This document shows positions 47,101-59,200 of a DNA stretch of 64,000 nt, one piece after another. Source of the DNA: Mytilus trossulus (lineage: Eukaryota; Mollusca; Bivalvia; Mytilida; Mytilidae); the NCBI RefSeq assembly GCF_036588685.1, contig NC_086380.1:30336474-30400473 (forward strand). Direction: 5' to 3'. The translations under genes and the position numbers were made by a program. Positions within the stretch are counted from its first letter, which is position 1. The number at the start of each line of letters is the position of its first letter. Under the pieces are notes generated by a model. That model made no database searches. It was not told the DNA's origin and saw only the letters and a list, made by a program, of their open reading frames with translations.

Positions 47101-50100
47101 GTGTAGCATTCTACTGTTTTCATTGGATATGAGGATCACATGTTTCAAAGGATTTTTTACGTATCTGATGCTGTGTTTCTATTTTTACATATATTGTCGC
47201 TATGTTTCTTTTTTTATATACATATATTGGTGGTCAATATGAAAATGTTACTAAATTTAAATTTATTACGTCATGACTTCACACAAAATAATCATGGAGG
47301 AAGGAGCATCAGAAAAGAAAGTTTGCAAGTTTATCAGGAGATTTCAAGAATTTTATGTAAAAAAGCAGACAATAAGAATACAAGAATGCTAATGCAACAA
47401 GCGATGAAGTTAAAAAAAAATTTATTTTCAATAACATGTTAAAATTCTTGCAAACTACAAACAAAAAATACACATAAAGAACATTGAAAGTCATTTTCCT
47501 AGTAAAAATGTACATTATTAATATATAAAAAAAATAAAAAAAATGTCATCAGTCAATATAATCTGAACAGGTCCATAAATAATGTATTGACCTTGTCAAA
47601 AGTTCATTATTGATAAATGTTAAACTTAGAACATTTACTTCAGTTGCATGATAATATTTCCAGACCATACATCTTATCCCTATTTGTCCATAATTACTGG
47701 ACATCACAAAGGTTTCCATATATTTTTGAAATCATAATAGAAAATTTGATGCCACAGTGGAAAGTGTTCAAGTGGGGCAGATTCTCCAGTCAACCAGGAT
47801 AGATTTTCAAATAGCTAAAGATGTATTGTTCTGACATGTATACAGTTTCAGTTGCTTAGTGAAAAACAATACAAAAAGATTTGATATAACTCGCTAATTC
47901 TTACCTTAAATATAAAATAAACTAATAATAAAACAGCAGCAAATATAAAAGACACATCATCTGACAGGAAGTGAAACCATGGCAACACTGTAACAACTAA
48001 TCTGTATAACTGCATCACATGTTCTATGAACATATAATACTTTCCCTGGAAATAAAAAAATAATAATTAAAATTTACAGCATATTTTAAATAATCATAAC
48101 AATATAAAATGTCTTATCAATTCAATTTGACTGTTTCGTAAATAAAATATTTACAGTAAGGTTTTTGTACCGCCACTGCTCAATTTTGTCAACTAAACAG
48201 TGGCCAATGTGGACTTATTTTTACAATTAGCTACCAATTTTGTTTAAAACAACTGCATACTTAATTCAATTGTTTGGCCACTAAAACTTGGAATTGGCCA
48301 GTAAATTTTAACACTGTTGCCCAAATTAGCCACTTGTTTCAATTGCTATTTTGAGGCATGCAGTGACGGTTACTATCTTGTGGGGCCATGAAAAATTATT
48401 CTATTTTTAAGTAAAAGATAGCCAAAGTGCATACCCTTTTCTTACTACTGAATGGAACAACAGATATCAGACATTTAAATATGATGGTGGCATATTTTAA
48501 AATGTAATCTGTGACCACCATCATCCACAAAAATAACCAGAAATCGGCCGTCCAACCATTGGGCATCTGGAATAACAATCTGAAAAATAAATTAAATTTT
48601 AATATTTTTCATCTAATTTTAGGAATCTGTTTTAAAAATACATATTATCAAAATGTAAGTCATATCTGTCCCTGAACTTCAATTTGAAAATTTCTTTGTA
48701 TCCTCAGTTACCATGGTTACTGTACTATAAATAAGATACTAATTACTTATTATTTTAAAATTCACAAAACAAATCATGCAGGTGGTGGTTTAAAATCTGT
48801 ACAATTAAAAGTTTGACATTTGTCTATTGTTTAGACAGCATTTTGACCTATAGATGTTTATTTTTGTTTTTGTTATTGGTTTGCTGTTTCATTGAAGTGT
48901 AAACTTCATCTGCTTTATTTGTTCATAAAGCATATCATGTATTTCATAATTTATAAGGTATATGGAGAAGATCCTATTTATCATGCAACCTCTGTTTCTA
49001 ACATATAAATAAGTTCTATATTTGCTATGCTTACATTTTCCATATAATATAACAGCCTTTCTAGACGTCATAATTATTTGGACTAGTTATTGGGTTGCTG
49101 TTTCATTAAAGAGTACACTTCTTCATTTTTTCATATACATGATATAGCATATCATAAAATTTCTTTTAAATCATATGGAGAAGAAAAAGTAACTTATCAC
49201 AAAAACACATGCAACCACTTTTTTAACATAAAAGTATGCTGTATATATCATATGTATATTCTATGCTTACAATTTCCATAACTCTTGGTCTCTGAAGACG
49301 TAATACACAGTAGCCATATTGGCTGCCATCAATCCAGCTAATTGTAGGAAAGAGAATATATACCGAAAGTGATTCACATCCTGAAAAAGAAAATTCATCA
49401 ATTAATGTAGTTGTTGCAGTAACAAATATTCGAGAAGATTATTCTCAATGAGTTTGAAAACAGAAATGACTGAATCTGAAACCAATTACTTAGATATAAG
49501 ATGTAGTAAGAGTGCCAATGAGACAACTCTCCATCCAAGTCACAATTTGTAAAAGTAAACCATTATTATGATTATATGTCAAAGTATGGTCTTCATTATG
49601 AAGCCATGGCTCATATGTAACAGCAAGCTATAAAAGGCCCAAAAATGACTAGCGAAAACCCATTCAAACTGGAAAAACAATGTATGTATACAAGTAAGAA
49701 ATTGTAATTTAGGAAAGAAATATTCTCCAAAATTAAAAACAAATCTTTAAACAAACTCCTGTATTATACAACATATTTTGTTTTAAATTTAAATCCTTTT
49801 TGGTCCATTACATCTAAATATATAGTATCAGTATTGTATCTAAACTTTCAAACATTTTTCTTTGAATTAGGAACATTATTTGCACTGGAATTACACAGAA
49901 TTATTAATCAATTTTTTCAATGTTTTACTTACCCTAAGTGAAGTTTGATGAACTAAGCCTTGAAGTTTGTTATTTGCATAAATAAATGTTACACCCATAC
50001 AGAGAAACACAACCACACCTGTAAAAAATATGAAAGTGTAATTAAAAAACTTATTATTCTGAATTGAGTTGAACTCACCAAATATAAAGTTGTTTCTTGA

Positions 50101-51164
50101 ACATGTTGAATGCTCACATACTTTTTCAATCTAAAATATTCTTAAAAATTTGATGAAAAAAAAGGAATTCGCTAAATTTTACAAAATAAGCAAATTATGT
50201 CATGATTTTTTGCCATGGTAACTTGTTCAATGTACAAAATTGTTTTGTTATTCCGAATACCTCGTACCTTAGATACTTTTCCGTAATTTAAAAATATGTA
50301 TAACTTTTAAATTTGCAGTAATTTTTGGGCAAAAAAAGGGCCTTATTGCTGCTACTCCTTTACTAAAATCTGAAACCTAAACTGATATGCTCATGCAGTG
50401 AATTCAATTCTAAATTTTTGGATCTAATCAAATCCTTGATAACTGACAATAACATGAATAATGCAACATTTATCAACACGATTAATGTGATGTCTGTACT
50501 TGCTGCTAATCTATTGAGAATAATGGAATGCCTACCTAATATGTCTAAGTCTTATCCTTTTCTTTTCTTTATGAAGAATAATTGAATGCTTACCCAAAAT
50601 ATGTGTATTCCATACCCCTTTCTTTTCTTAATTGAGAATAATTGAACACTTACCCAAAATATGATCAGAAAGTAACTTAAACAATACAATAACAATAAAG
50701 ATTATAGAGTTAGACAACAGATGAGTCAGCGGGGGAGTCCGTCTCTCATGGGAATGTTCATGATTTTCATTCATATTTTCATCCGATCCAAAATCCTGAA
50801 GGCTCTCTGGATCAATCTGTAGTCCTTGGTGTAAAAAGTCATGTGAATGTGCAGGGTCCGGATTATGCTGAAGTCTGTTTAAATCCAGTACAAAGTCATT
50901 ATTAACATTGTCAGTACTAGTTTGTGTAACAGGTGTTGGTTGCGAAGGATTGGCATCAACCGAAGACGATCTAGATACAACTATTCTATGTGGATTATGT
51001 CCCATTATTGTTGGCATTATGCCAGAAACGGCATTTCCGACCTGATTTGAGATTGCTCCAGTGTTATTGATGGGCAGATTTAACCTCATCCAATTCTGAT
51101 TACTATTGGAGCCCATTGTAGCCTGATTAGAATTATTTTCAGTCATATTCCTTCTGTGAGACAT
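44174..51164 (-). CDS. RNFT2: RNFT1/RNFT2-type RING finger and transmembrane E3 ubiquitin ligase (8 coding exons, 431 aa)
   Basis: Minus-strand exons: 51164-50654, 50018-49933, 49380-49271, 48579-48435, 48045-47905, 46447-46382, 45489-45388 and 44308-44174. All have GT/AG sites, the phases agree and the total is 1296 nt ending in TGA. Residues 1-145 are polar, with Asn, Ser and His richness. Residues 150-345 hold about five or six hydrophobic segments. Residues 371-408 form a C3HC4 RING (Cys371, Cys374, Cys386, His388, Cys391, Cys394, Cys405, Cys408), followed by a short tail. Length and order fit vertebrate RNFT1/RNFT2 (about 435-445 aa), ER-membrane E3 ligases linked to ER-associated degradation. 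A 3' acceptor at 51188 upstream of the ATG points to a non-coding first exon. Synteny with SPRING1 favours RNFT2; it may be a co-orthologue of both. Confidence 0.93.
44560..44890 (-). repeat. Dispersed repeat family K, copy 4 (intron 7 of RNFT)
   Basis: Reverse complement of the 1490-1710 core ('gacgtcatcaggcat', 'gaccaatcattagctgag', 'gagaaatatttttctaacac'). It is slightly longer than the other copies. Confidence 0.6.
45030..45347 (+). repeat. 44-bp minisatellite, seven full copies, in RNFT intron 7
   Basis: Units begin 'tctgccagcaatcaaggtat' every 44 bp from 45030 to 45294, with a partial eighth at 45338. Only the first and last full units differ, at one position, so the array is very homogeneous. 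It ends about 40 bp from the exon 7 donor. Confidence 0.95.
45712..46083 (+). repeat. Dispersed repeat family A, longest copy (intron 6 of RNFT)
   Basis: Starts 'gttggttgaccgttatggaa' and ends 'ggtatctttcgtccctcttc'. It extends the family about 150 bp beyond copies 1-3. The ORF at 45861-46103 is repeat-derived. Confidence 0.75.
46140..46330. mobile_element. Possible short element with CCCCCTCCTCCCC / GGGGGAGGGGG ends
   Basis: A C-rich left end (46170-46185) and a G-rich right end (46315-46326) are inverted relative to each other. The interior has no ORF. It lies about 50 bp past the exon 6 donor. Confidence 0.3.
48873..49277 (-). repeat. Duplicated exon 3/intron 3 boundary of RNFT
   Basis: 48873-49047 is a diverged copy of 49087-49277, sharing 'ttgctgtttcatt', 'agcatatcat', 'atatggagaaga', 'catgcaacc' and 'ctatgcttaca'. 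The genuine exon 3 donor (49269-49270) sits in the second block. A look-alike donor with the same GTAAGCATAG context sits in the first at 49033-49034. A fragment of the 8901 palindrome (49055-49083) lies between them. Confidence 0.7.
49491..49700 (+). repeat. Dispersed repeat family D (intron 2 of RNFT)
   Basis: Matches 17755-17945: 'gagacaactctccatccaag', 'aacagcaagctataaaaggc', 'cccattcaaactggaaaa'. Confidence 0.7.
50521..50663 (-). repeat. 60-bp tandem repeat spanning the RNFT first coding exon's splice donor
   Basis: 'attgaacacttacccaaaat' at 50641, 'attgaatgcttacccaaaat' at 50581 and a weaker 'taatggaatgcctacctaat' at 50521 are exactly 60 bp apart. Each carries a GTAAG/GTAGG donor-like site on the minus strand (50652-50653, 50592-50593, 50532-50533). 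The exon's own donor is the first. Confidence 0.85.
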
Positions 51165-51187
51165 GAAGTTACATATTAATTTTAAAC

Positions 51188-53200
51188 CTGGAAAAAAAAG
51201 ACAGAAATTTTAACTGATATGAAAATGTTCAAAACTTTATCAACTTACAATCATAATCACTTTAAATGCTATATTGTATTTTTAAAAGCTTTAAATATCA
51301 TTCTTGGAATCATTTTATTTTATGTCTTGAACATTGTTAAATGTCATATACATGATATAAAATAATGTTATTTTTCAACTTGGAAACTAAAAATTATGTA
51401 ACTAGCAGTGTCATGACTACATGTATCTAAGGATTACTTTGTTTAACAAATGATAAAAGAAATGATCTTTTGACAATAAACATTTATTTAATATGTTGTG
51501 GAAAACTGATGAAATTTGTTTATTCTCATTAAAAATATATATATATACAAATTCAGCAAATTTAAGCAACTTAAAGTGAAGTTGAAATCATCCTTTTGTA
51601 AATTTAACAGACATCATCTTGAGTTGGTTGACCATTATGACACTACCCTTTTCACCACAAATGTGAGACTATATAATGGGTTTGAAATAACATGAGCAAC
51701 ATGATGGGCGCTACATGTGAAGCAGGATCTGTTCACCTTTCCCAGTTTTCCGTGGGGTTTGTGTTGCTTAGTCTTTAGTTTTCTATGTTGTGTCTTGTGT
51801 ACTATTATTTGTCTGTTTTTTTTTTTAAATTTTTTAGCCATGGCGTTGTCAGTTCATTTTCAATCTTCGAGGTTGACTGTCCCTCTGGTATCTTTCTCCC
51901 CTCTTTTAAATCAATAAATTGAAACAATGCATATGGTAAGATATACATTTAATTAAGGGAATCGATCTAAACAACTGTCTTTTAATGAGTGCGGAATGGG
52001 TATTTTCACTTTACAATCACTATTCTCTGTCAGCTGTAGTCATGGTAGTTATTATTGTGAAAAACTTATTCCAGATATCAATTTTTTAATTGATGGTACA
52101 TGTAATGATACATGTATGTAATTCCTTTAAATGTTTGACTAGCCATCAGGAAAGGAACATAGAGTTTTTTCAATCAAAAGATGTATCCAAAAAAATATAG
52201 GCATATACAATCTATCTTTCGTTAATACATTCTTAATTATGGATAGACATCATGAAGTCAGAAATAAATTGCTGCCTTTGGTGTGATGTTTTACCTTTGG
52301 AATTTTTGCAGTTAACTTAAATATTGAGAACTTGTCTATGCATGGTCCAGAACTTTTCCTAAAAAAGGGGGGGGGGGGCCTCTGACTGACCTAAGGGGGG
52401 GCCTCTCCAGTCATGCTTCAGTGCTTCCCTATATAATCAACACATTTTTCCCACAAAACGGGGGGCCCTGCCCCCTCCCCCTGGATCTGCCTATGTGGTC
52501 TGCAAAGTAGTGACCAGTTCATAAATGTGATGAACCATATTAAAAATGATGCAATTTTTTATGGTGATCTAATAATCAAGGGGCTAAAGAAACATAATCA
52601 AGTGTATTGTGTGGACAAACTAACCGAATATTATGTAAAATGCACTTTTCAATTATCTAAGGTATGCCATTATCTAAACCTGAAGAAACAAGTTTTTGGT
52701 TGAGTGTGTGGGCTTTTTTTTTTGTGTTGTTGGTTTGCTGTCATTTATCCAATAATTCAATGAATTCGCATAGCTCTTGGAAGTTTGGCACTAATTAAAT
52801 CTCTAATTTTAACAATTGGTAGTATTGTACTGTTGGAATCTGACATAAACATACAAAAAGTATATAAATTGCAGCATAATTACAGTGACGTCTACTTTCA
52901 TTTCCTCGCACCTGTCAAAATTCAGAATATATTTTTGTATCCCTTTGAAAGAAGGAATTTGATTGGACAAAAATCTAAATTGGTCCAATCCAAAAGATTT
53001 TAACAAAATTATGCAAAGCTATGTTATTATTTCATCCCATATATTTTAATTTCGATTGTTATATTTTAGTTGTTAATTAAAAGAAGCAACTAAATATTGA
53101 AAAACAAATATTTCAGTTTGTTTTACAATGTCATTGTCGAAAAATTTTAAAATTCGAAAATATGAAGTCATCATTGTTTATCTGGTAGCCACAGTTTTGC
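51188..53200. promoter_or_regulatory. Divergent intergenic region between RNFT and SPRING1
   Basis: The two start codons face away from each other across about 2 kb. A likely 3' splice site at 51188-51189 means the RNFT transcription start lies further into this region. It also holds a family A copy (51625-51910) and a G-rich patch (52360-52400, 52461-52490). The sequence from about 52500 to 53200 has no recognised repeat and is the best candidate for a shared promoter. No TATA or CpG-rich core is obvious. Confidence 0.45.
51625..51910 (+). repeat. Dispersed repeat family A, copy 6
   Basis: Matches 45712-46083 with an internal deletion: 'gagttggttgaccattatga', 'gggcgctacatgtgaagcag', 'ggtatctttctcccctc'. 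Confidence 0.7.
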
Positions 53201-56200
53201 ATGCCAATGCTGAACTACAAAAGTTTTAGAAGACGTTGGATTCTTTTATTTATTTTGGTTGTAGGGTGTATTGTTTTACTCTCAAAAAATTTAGCAAAGG
53301 TATAAAATAGTGTTGTTTCTACTTTTGTTTATTTTTTCAAAGTTTTTGACCCAGTCTGAGTCTACTTGAAGTATTTTTATTTGTTTATTATGTTTATGAT
53401 ATAGATATGTGTAGTAAAAGGTAAATACCTAATGGGATTTGAATGTCATATCTGTTTTGATTTTGTTGTAAGCTTGATTCTGCCAGTGTACTTTATGGGG
53501 TCTCACTAATTAGTGACATGAAGACTATTTAGTGTACTGTTCTCACCGCCTCAAATAAGAAAAATACAATTAAACATGACTACATCCTTCACAGTCATAC
53601 CCTAGAATCTGTCTCCTCTGCCAAATATTTTGGTAAAACACTGCAATCTGACTTAAAAAAAAATCTAAAAACATTAAGTACCAGTCTTACCTAGTTCTTG
53701 AGATAGTTCAATATCCAGCAGCTAGGTATGCCTGCAACCGTTATCAAAACACCAGTAGCGTTACAGACATGCCCAATACTTTAAATTGGCCTACCTTACA
53801 ACAACGCAGACTTAAAACTAGACTTATAATGTTTTATAAAATTGTCCATCATATTGTCTCCGTACCATCAGATTTACTCATACCAACAGACAATTAGAAC
53901 CCAACAATTTCATCCACAAACTTACAGACACATACTTACATTTAAAGACTATTACAAATATTCATTTTTTTTACGTTTACTATTACACAATGGAATGACT
54001 ACTACCTCCAAAGATAGTACTTTCTCCGACCTTAAATATTTTTAGAGAACAGTTGACACCTACTGTTCTCCACAATATAGAACAGTAAATCTAGTAGTTA
54101 TGTAAATTACTAATAGTTTTAACCAAATGTCATGTTAGTTGTTTATTTTTGGCACTATTCGTTTGTAAATATTTATTTATTATTATCCTATGCATGCCCA
54201 GCAGTTAGTAATCTTCAAAAATCTTATGGATAACCGGATACCATAAGAAGAAGAATGAAACATATTTTTTTATTGAGATTATTTATTCCTAATAAATATT
54301 AAAAAAATATGCAAAAGAAAACAAATTTAGCAATGAGAAAGTTAAAAGCCTAACCATAGATATATGGACCATAATTTGGTATTCGGCCTTTGGTTTCTTT
54401 TTGTATCCTTTTTTATAAGTTCTAAAACTTTAACTTTTATTCTGTGGGTTGTGTTGGTGTTAGAATAGTATGAATGGAACAATTGAGTTTTTCGAGAAAA
54501 AAATAATACATTTTGATTCAATGTTTACGTGACAGGAAACCGAAAGCATTTTTTTAGTTTTATGTTATTGCAAAATTTGCTTAAAATAATCTGAACAGTA
54601 TACTTTTTCTTAAAATCCATCTTAAATGTAACAGTATTATAAAACTCCTAAATATGTGCTTGATTTGAAAACAATTAGTACAATTTATTCAGAAATTTCC
54701 ATATTTTCTTCATTGATACAGGATACCATAATTGTTGTATCTTTATGTTTTAGCCAAAAAAATATATTTATATTTGGTTTTTAAATTCCAGTTATATACA
54801 ATTTATTCCAAATCATTGGCAATGTAATATTCTTTAAATCCAGTAAAGAAAAAAACTTTTAACTTGGAATTAAAATCTTTATAAATAGGCACCATGTGAT
54901 ATTTGTGACCTGTACATCATTTACGCACAATGAATGTAAACTTTTGTGTTGTATTTAGAACAGTGATCTTTAAATATTTTTAAAACTATTAATTGCCGTG
55001 GGAAGACGACACGCATCTCAGTGATCAACAGTGCGTGGTTGAACTTGAACTTGACCTCGCTCACAATATTGAATGCTAAAAATAGTGACATTAATTTTGT
55101 CCACGAGATTTTTATTTGGCGGGAAATAGTATCATGTAACAGTAAACTCAGGTGACCTTTCTGGATAACCGTGGGAAAATTCATTGAAGGTTTAAACTTG
55201 CTTTGTAATGATTGACATTTGTGTGCGTTAAGATTGAGGCTCTAGAAGGTCCTTTTGCAATTGATTAACCGGATTCTAAATTTTATTCCTTTTCTGAATA
55301 AACGAACATCAGCCTTTTATTTATATGTTTCTCAGTCAACAGAGGACATAAACCTGGACATTATTTATACTTCCATAGTCAACACTATACATTAATGGTA
55401 GATGAAAACAGGATGCATGTCGTTCAGTTCCTGATGGGCGTTGGTAGAGATCCTCTGTGAAAATGTGCCGATCGTAAAAATCCGATCCACATTTTTTTTT
55501 ACATATTTCTTTCTTGTACGATATAATTTCATTTTAATATTCTATAGTAGAAATACTTCTTTTTATATTTCGCCGAGGACTTTTAACGAGCAGTAAAATA
55601 CGGATTGCGCCAATCCAATTTTATTTTAAATGATAAAAGATCAATAACAGATCATAACAGATAAAAAAAAACACGTGATTTTATTTCTTCATATAATTAA
55701 ATAAGGTTGTGATTATTGTGTTGTGTCTGGGCGGGGAATTATCTCAGTATTTATGAATATAGGGCTGCCACATTGCATACAAAACTATTTGTCACTTTAC
55801 AGTTTCTTTTTTAAATTCAAATATTTCAAGTCGGTAATCTACCGAGGTAGTGGAACAAAATATTTTACATTTCAAAATAAATTGAAAGTAACAGAGTTCA
55901 CTTGTTGGTCCGATAAATTAACTCTAGGGTTTGATTTAGATTGGACAAATTACCGTAAAAACATAATTTTGTTTTAAGCCAGTTGATATTAATTATATAA
56001 TATTGAACTATTAATGAACCGGATATTGCTCACTGAGTAGGCCATAAAAGGTTCTAATTGTGGTAAAATCATCTTTGATGAAACTTTGTTGAAAAAACAA
56101 AAATTATGAACTGATCGGACTATAATGAAAATACTAAATAAGTATTTTATTCGTATTTTTATACGTTTTTACGTTTTATTTCATATGACAATGACATGAG

Positions 56201-59200
56201 CACATGCATACAAGAATAATTATCTTATTTGAAATAAAAATGTCACACTTTTATCTGACAATGAATGGACATTTAAATAACGTATCTTAAAGCACACAGG
56301 TGCAATCAAGTTCGATTAAATGTACAAAGGTAATAAATCTGGCTAATCCGATTATGTTGTCACGCGTCATTAATTTTCAGTTCATCCGATGGGCAATAAA
56401 CCAATAAACAGCCACGCGGTGTTGGGAGAGAATCTTTGGAGGAAATTGGGAGTAGAATCCGTGATTCGCGGTGTCACACCGCTACACTCGGAAATCGGTG
56501 ATAAAAGTTCGCGATTACAAACTCTCTGGGCGTACTGTACATGGTTTCCACATTTTAACCTACTTAAGTGGGCTAAAATCAATAAAGTACTTCCTTTCAA
56601 GTCATGTCTGGTGAAAGTTTACTTTTCCTTTGACAAGTTTATTGTGTTTCTGAAAAGTGTAAATATTATATTACTGGATATTTCAGGGGAATAAAAAAAA
56701 ATAATAAAAAATTGTGACAAAGATGCCAACTTTGTACATTCCAAGTGTAACGGTATATTAACATGTATTTTATATTAAATTATCTTTATTCACCTTAAAT
56801 ATCCAGTAATATTTACTGCTGAAGCAGAATCAATCCAACGAACATCGGCACCATGATAATAGACGTAATTTCGATTGAATTTTCCAAGGACCCTTTACAT
56901 CGTTATTGGGAAACGAAGAGTCAGGGTTTCCGCTGGTGGTCGCCATTTTCGCAATTTGCGAAAAAATAATAATTGTGGCGATTAAAATTCGTCATTGGCG
57001 AAAGAATATGGCGAAAGAAATATATATAACGATTTATATATAACGATTTATTTTCAGCCATCTTGTTTATTTACTTATTTCGGGTTTCTCTGACTTTACC
57101 GATCAGACAATACTAGGAATTCACCTTGAACTCGTTAAGATTTGACAGAAAATCAATAATCAGCTGATTGCATTCATAGCTATCGACATCAAAGGACTAA
57201 TTAATAAAGGTGTTGATTGTATGATATGACAAAATGATATGGTTAAATGGCCTCTGTCACATGTCACAAAAGGGATTTATTAATAAGATTGCAACGCACG
57301 TGTTTGAAGCAGATTTTTTTACGCTTGCTCTCTTTCTTTTAATGATAGTCCAGAAAAGAAAATTGTTGTTATGACGAAAAATGTTCAAAAGCAAGAAAGG
57401 TCTCTGATTTAAAACTTTATCATTTTACTTCCATATAGATCATTGATTTGACTGGGTACTTCAAAATCGTTTCAGTTACACACGTGTTTCAAGCATACAG
57501 TTTTACTTTATTTACGATGGTCTAGAAAAGAAAACTGTCGTTATGAAGAAATCTATTCAAAAGGTTGGCATGAGAGTAATCATTCAATGAAATGACTACA
57601 CCTTACACGAGGGATCAATTCCAAGTGATAAGATACTTAGTTTTGTTGTAAAAAACACTTATTTCTTATTTAGGAAGGGAGGGGGGGGGGGGGGGGGGGG
57701 GGGGCTGAAAAAAGGAAACTTTTAAAAGAAAAATATTTTAGTGTCAATTTGCAATAAAAATAATAAAGTGGCGAAAAATAAATTGTTTTGGCGAAAGGGG
57801 TGGCGAAAAAAAATATTGACCCAGGGGAAACCCTGAAGAGTGTTTAAACGTCGGTCAAATCTGAAATTGATTTTGTCAAGTCATTGGGCATTTATTTTCA
57901 CACAAGATCGTATGTAACATTATGCACATAGGAAAAATAATAGACCCCCGGCACAATCTCTTTGAAAATTGTATTTTTCTTTTTTAAACAAGACGAAACA
58001 AGTCTACAGATTATGTTTGCTAACATCCTGTTGGATTGGAAACAAAAACAATGTTTAGACCTAGTATATCGTATGTCCGGCGGTAAGGGCGTGATCACAT
58101 GTTAGTCACATATTTCACGTATGACCGGAAATGATTAGAACTTAACTACAAAAACAATTTTAATAAATAACTGGACTTCTGTTTCGTGTGAAATGTAACG
58201 CATAACGATAAAGTCATTTTCTAACTTAATTTTTACGAAGATCAAAACAAGAATGTAAATCATCTCTGATTTACCTGTTTGAACATCTCGCAAGAGTTCA
58301 TATTTGCATATTGTTTTTAAGAATTCTATTACAACAAAGCAGATTACATCATCTAAAATTTGTGTTACGAAATCAGACACCAAAGTCACGCCAGTGTTCT
58401 TACACCTGCTACAGAAATACTTTTAGTTCTCGGCATTTTCTTCTGACTATTCTTATTGGTCGATGTTCCTTGTTATTTGAAAGCAAAAGTTACAAATTTG
58501 CCGGTGACGATTATCTATAAATCAGTCAGCGTTATGCATTTTGGAAGCGAAAAGTAACGCGTGAAACGACACAAAAATACGGTTGTATAATCTTTGAAAT
58601 TTGTTAATTACATTGTATTTTCTAGGGAAAAGTAGCATACAGTTGTATGTTGATAAAAATAATGGCATCTTTAGATGTAGTTACTACTTTTCTTACAGTA
58701 ATTCACAATTTAATCACTTTTCTATAGTTATAGGAAACGAGCGCAATAGCAAATTATGGTCCATATAGACATGATAGATGTACAATGTAATTGCTACATT
58801 TATTTGTGATATTTTTTTATTTATTATATATTACACAAAGACGTATATACATACCCTGTTGTATTATGATAATAATTTTACTCATGTTTTAGAACAATAA
58901 TATACATGATATACATTTGTTTTAATTTTCTTATAATGTGTTTTTAAAACTCTCTTTCTACAATATAATAACTTGCAAAATGCCATGGACACATTCCATA
59001 TATTTTTTTTAATCCAGGTTCAGTGTAAAATATCCATCATCCATGTCATCCATTATAAGATTCTTGAGGTCTTTTTTTAATATGAAAGATATTGCTTGGT
59101 ATATTTTTTGGGGCTAAATTAATTGACTCCAGCTATAGCCATGATATAGCTACTATACAAACATGACAAATCCTTGATTAACTCAACTGTTTTATTTTAC

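Noticed and set aside
56389..56694. 101-codon ORF in SPRING1 intron 1
   Set aside because: No recognisable domain, no conserved neighbours, and an equal-length shadow frame exists on the other strand.
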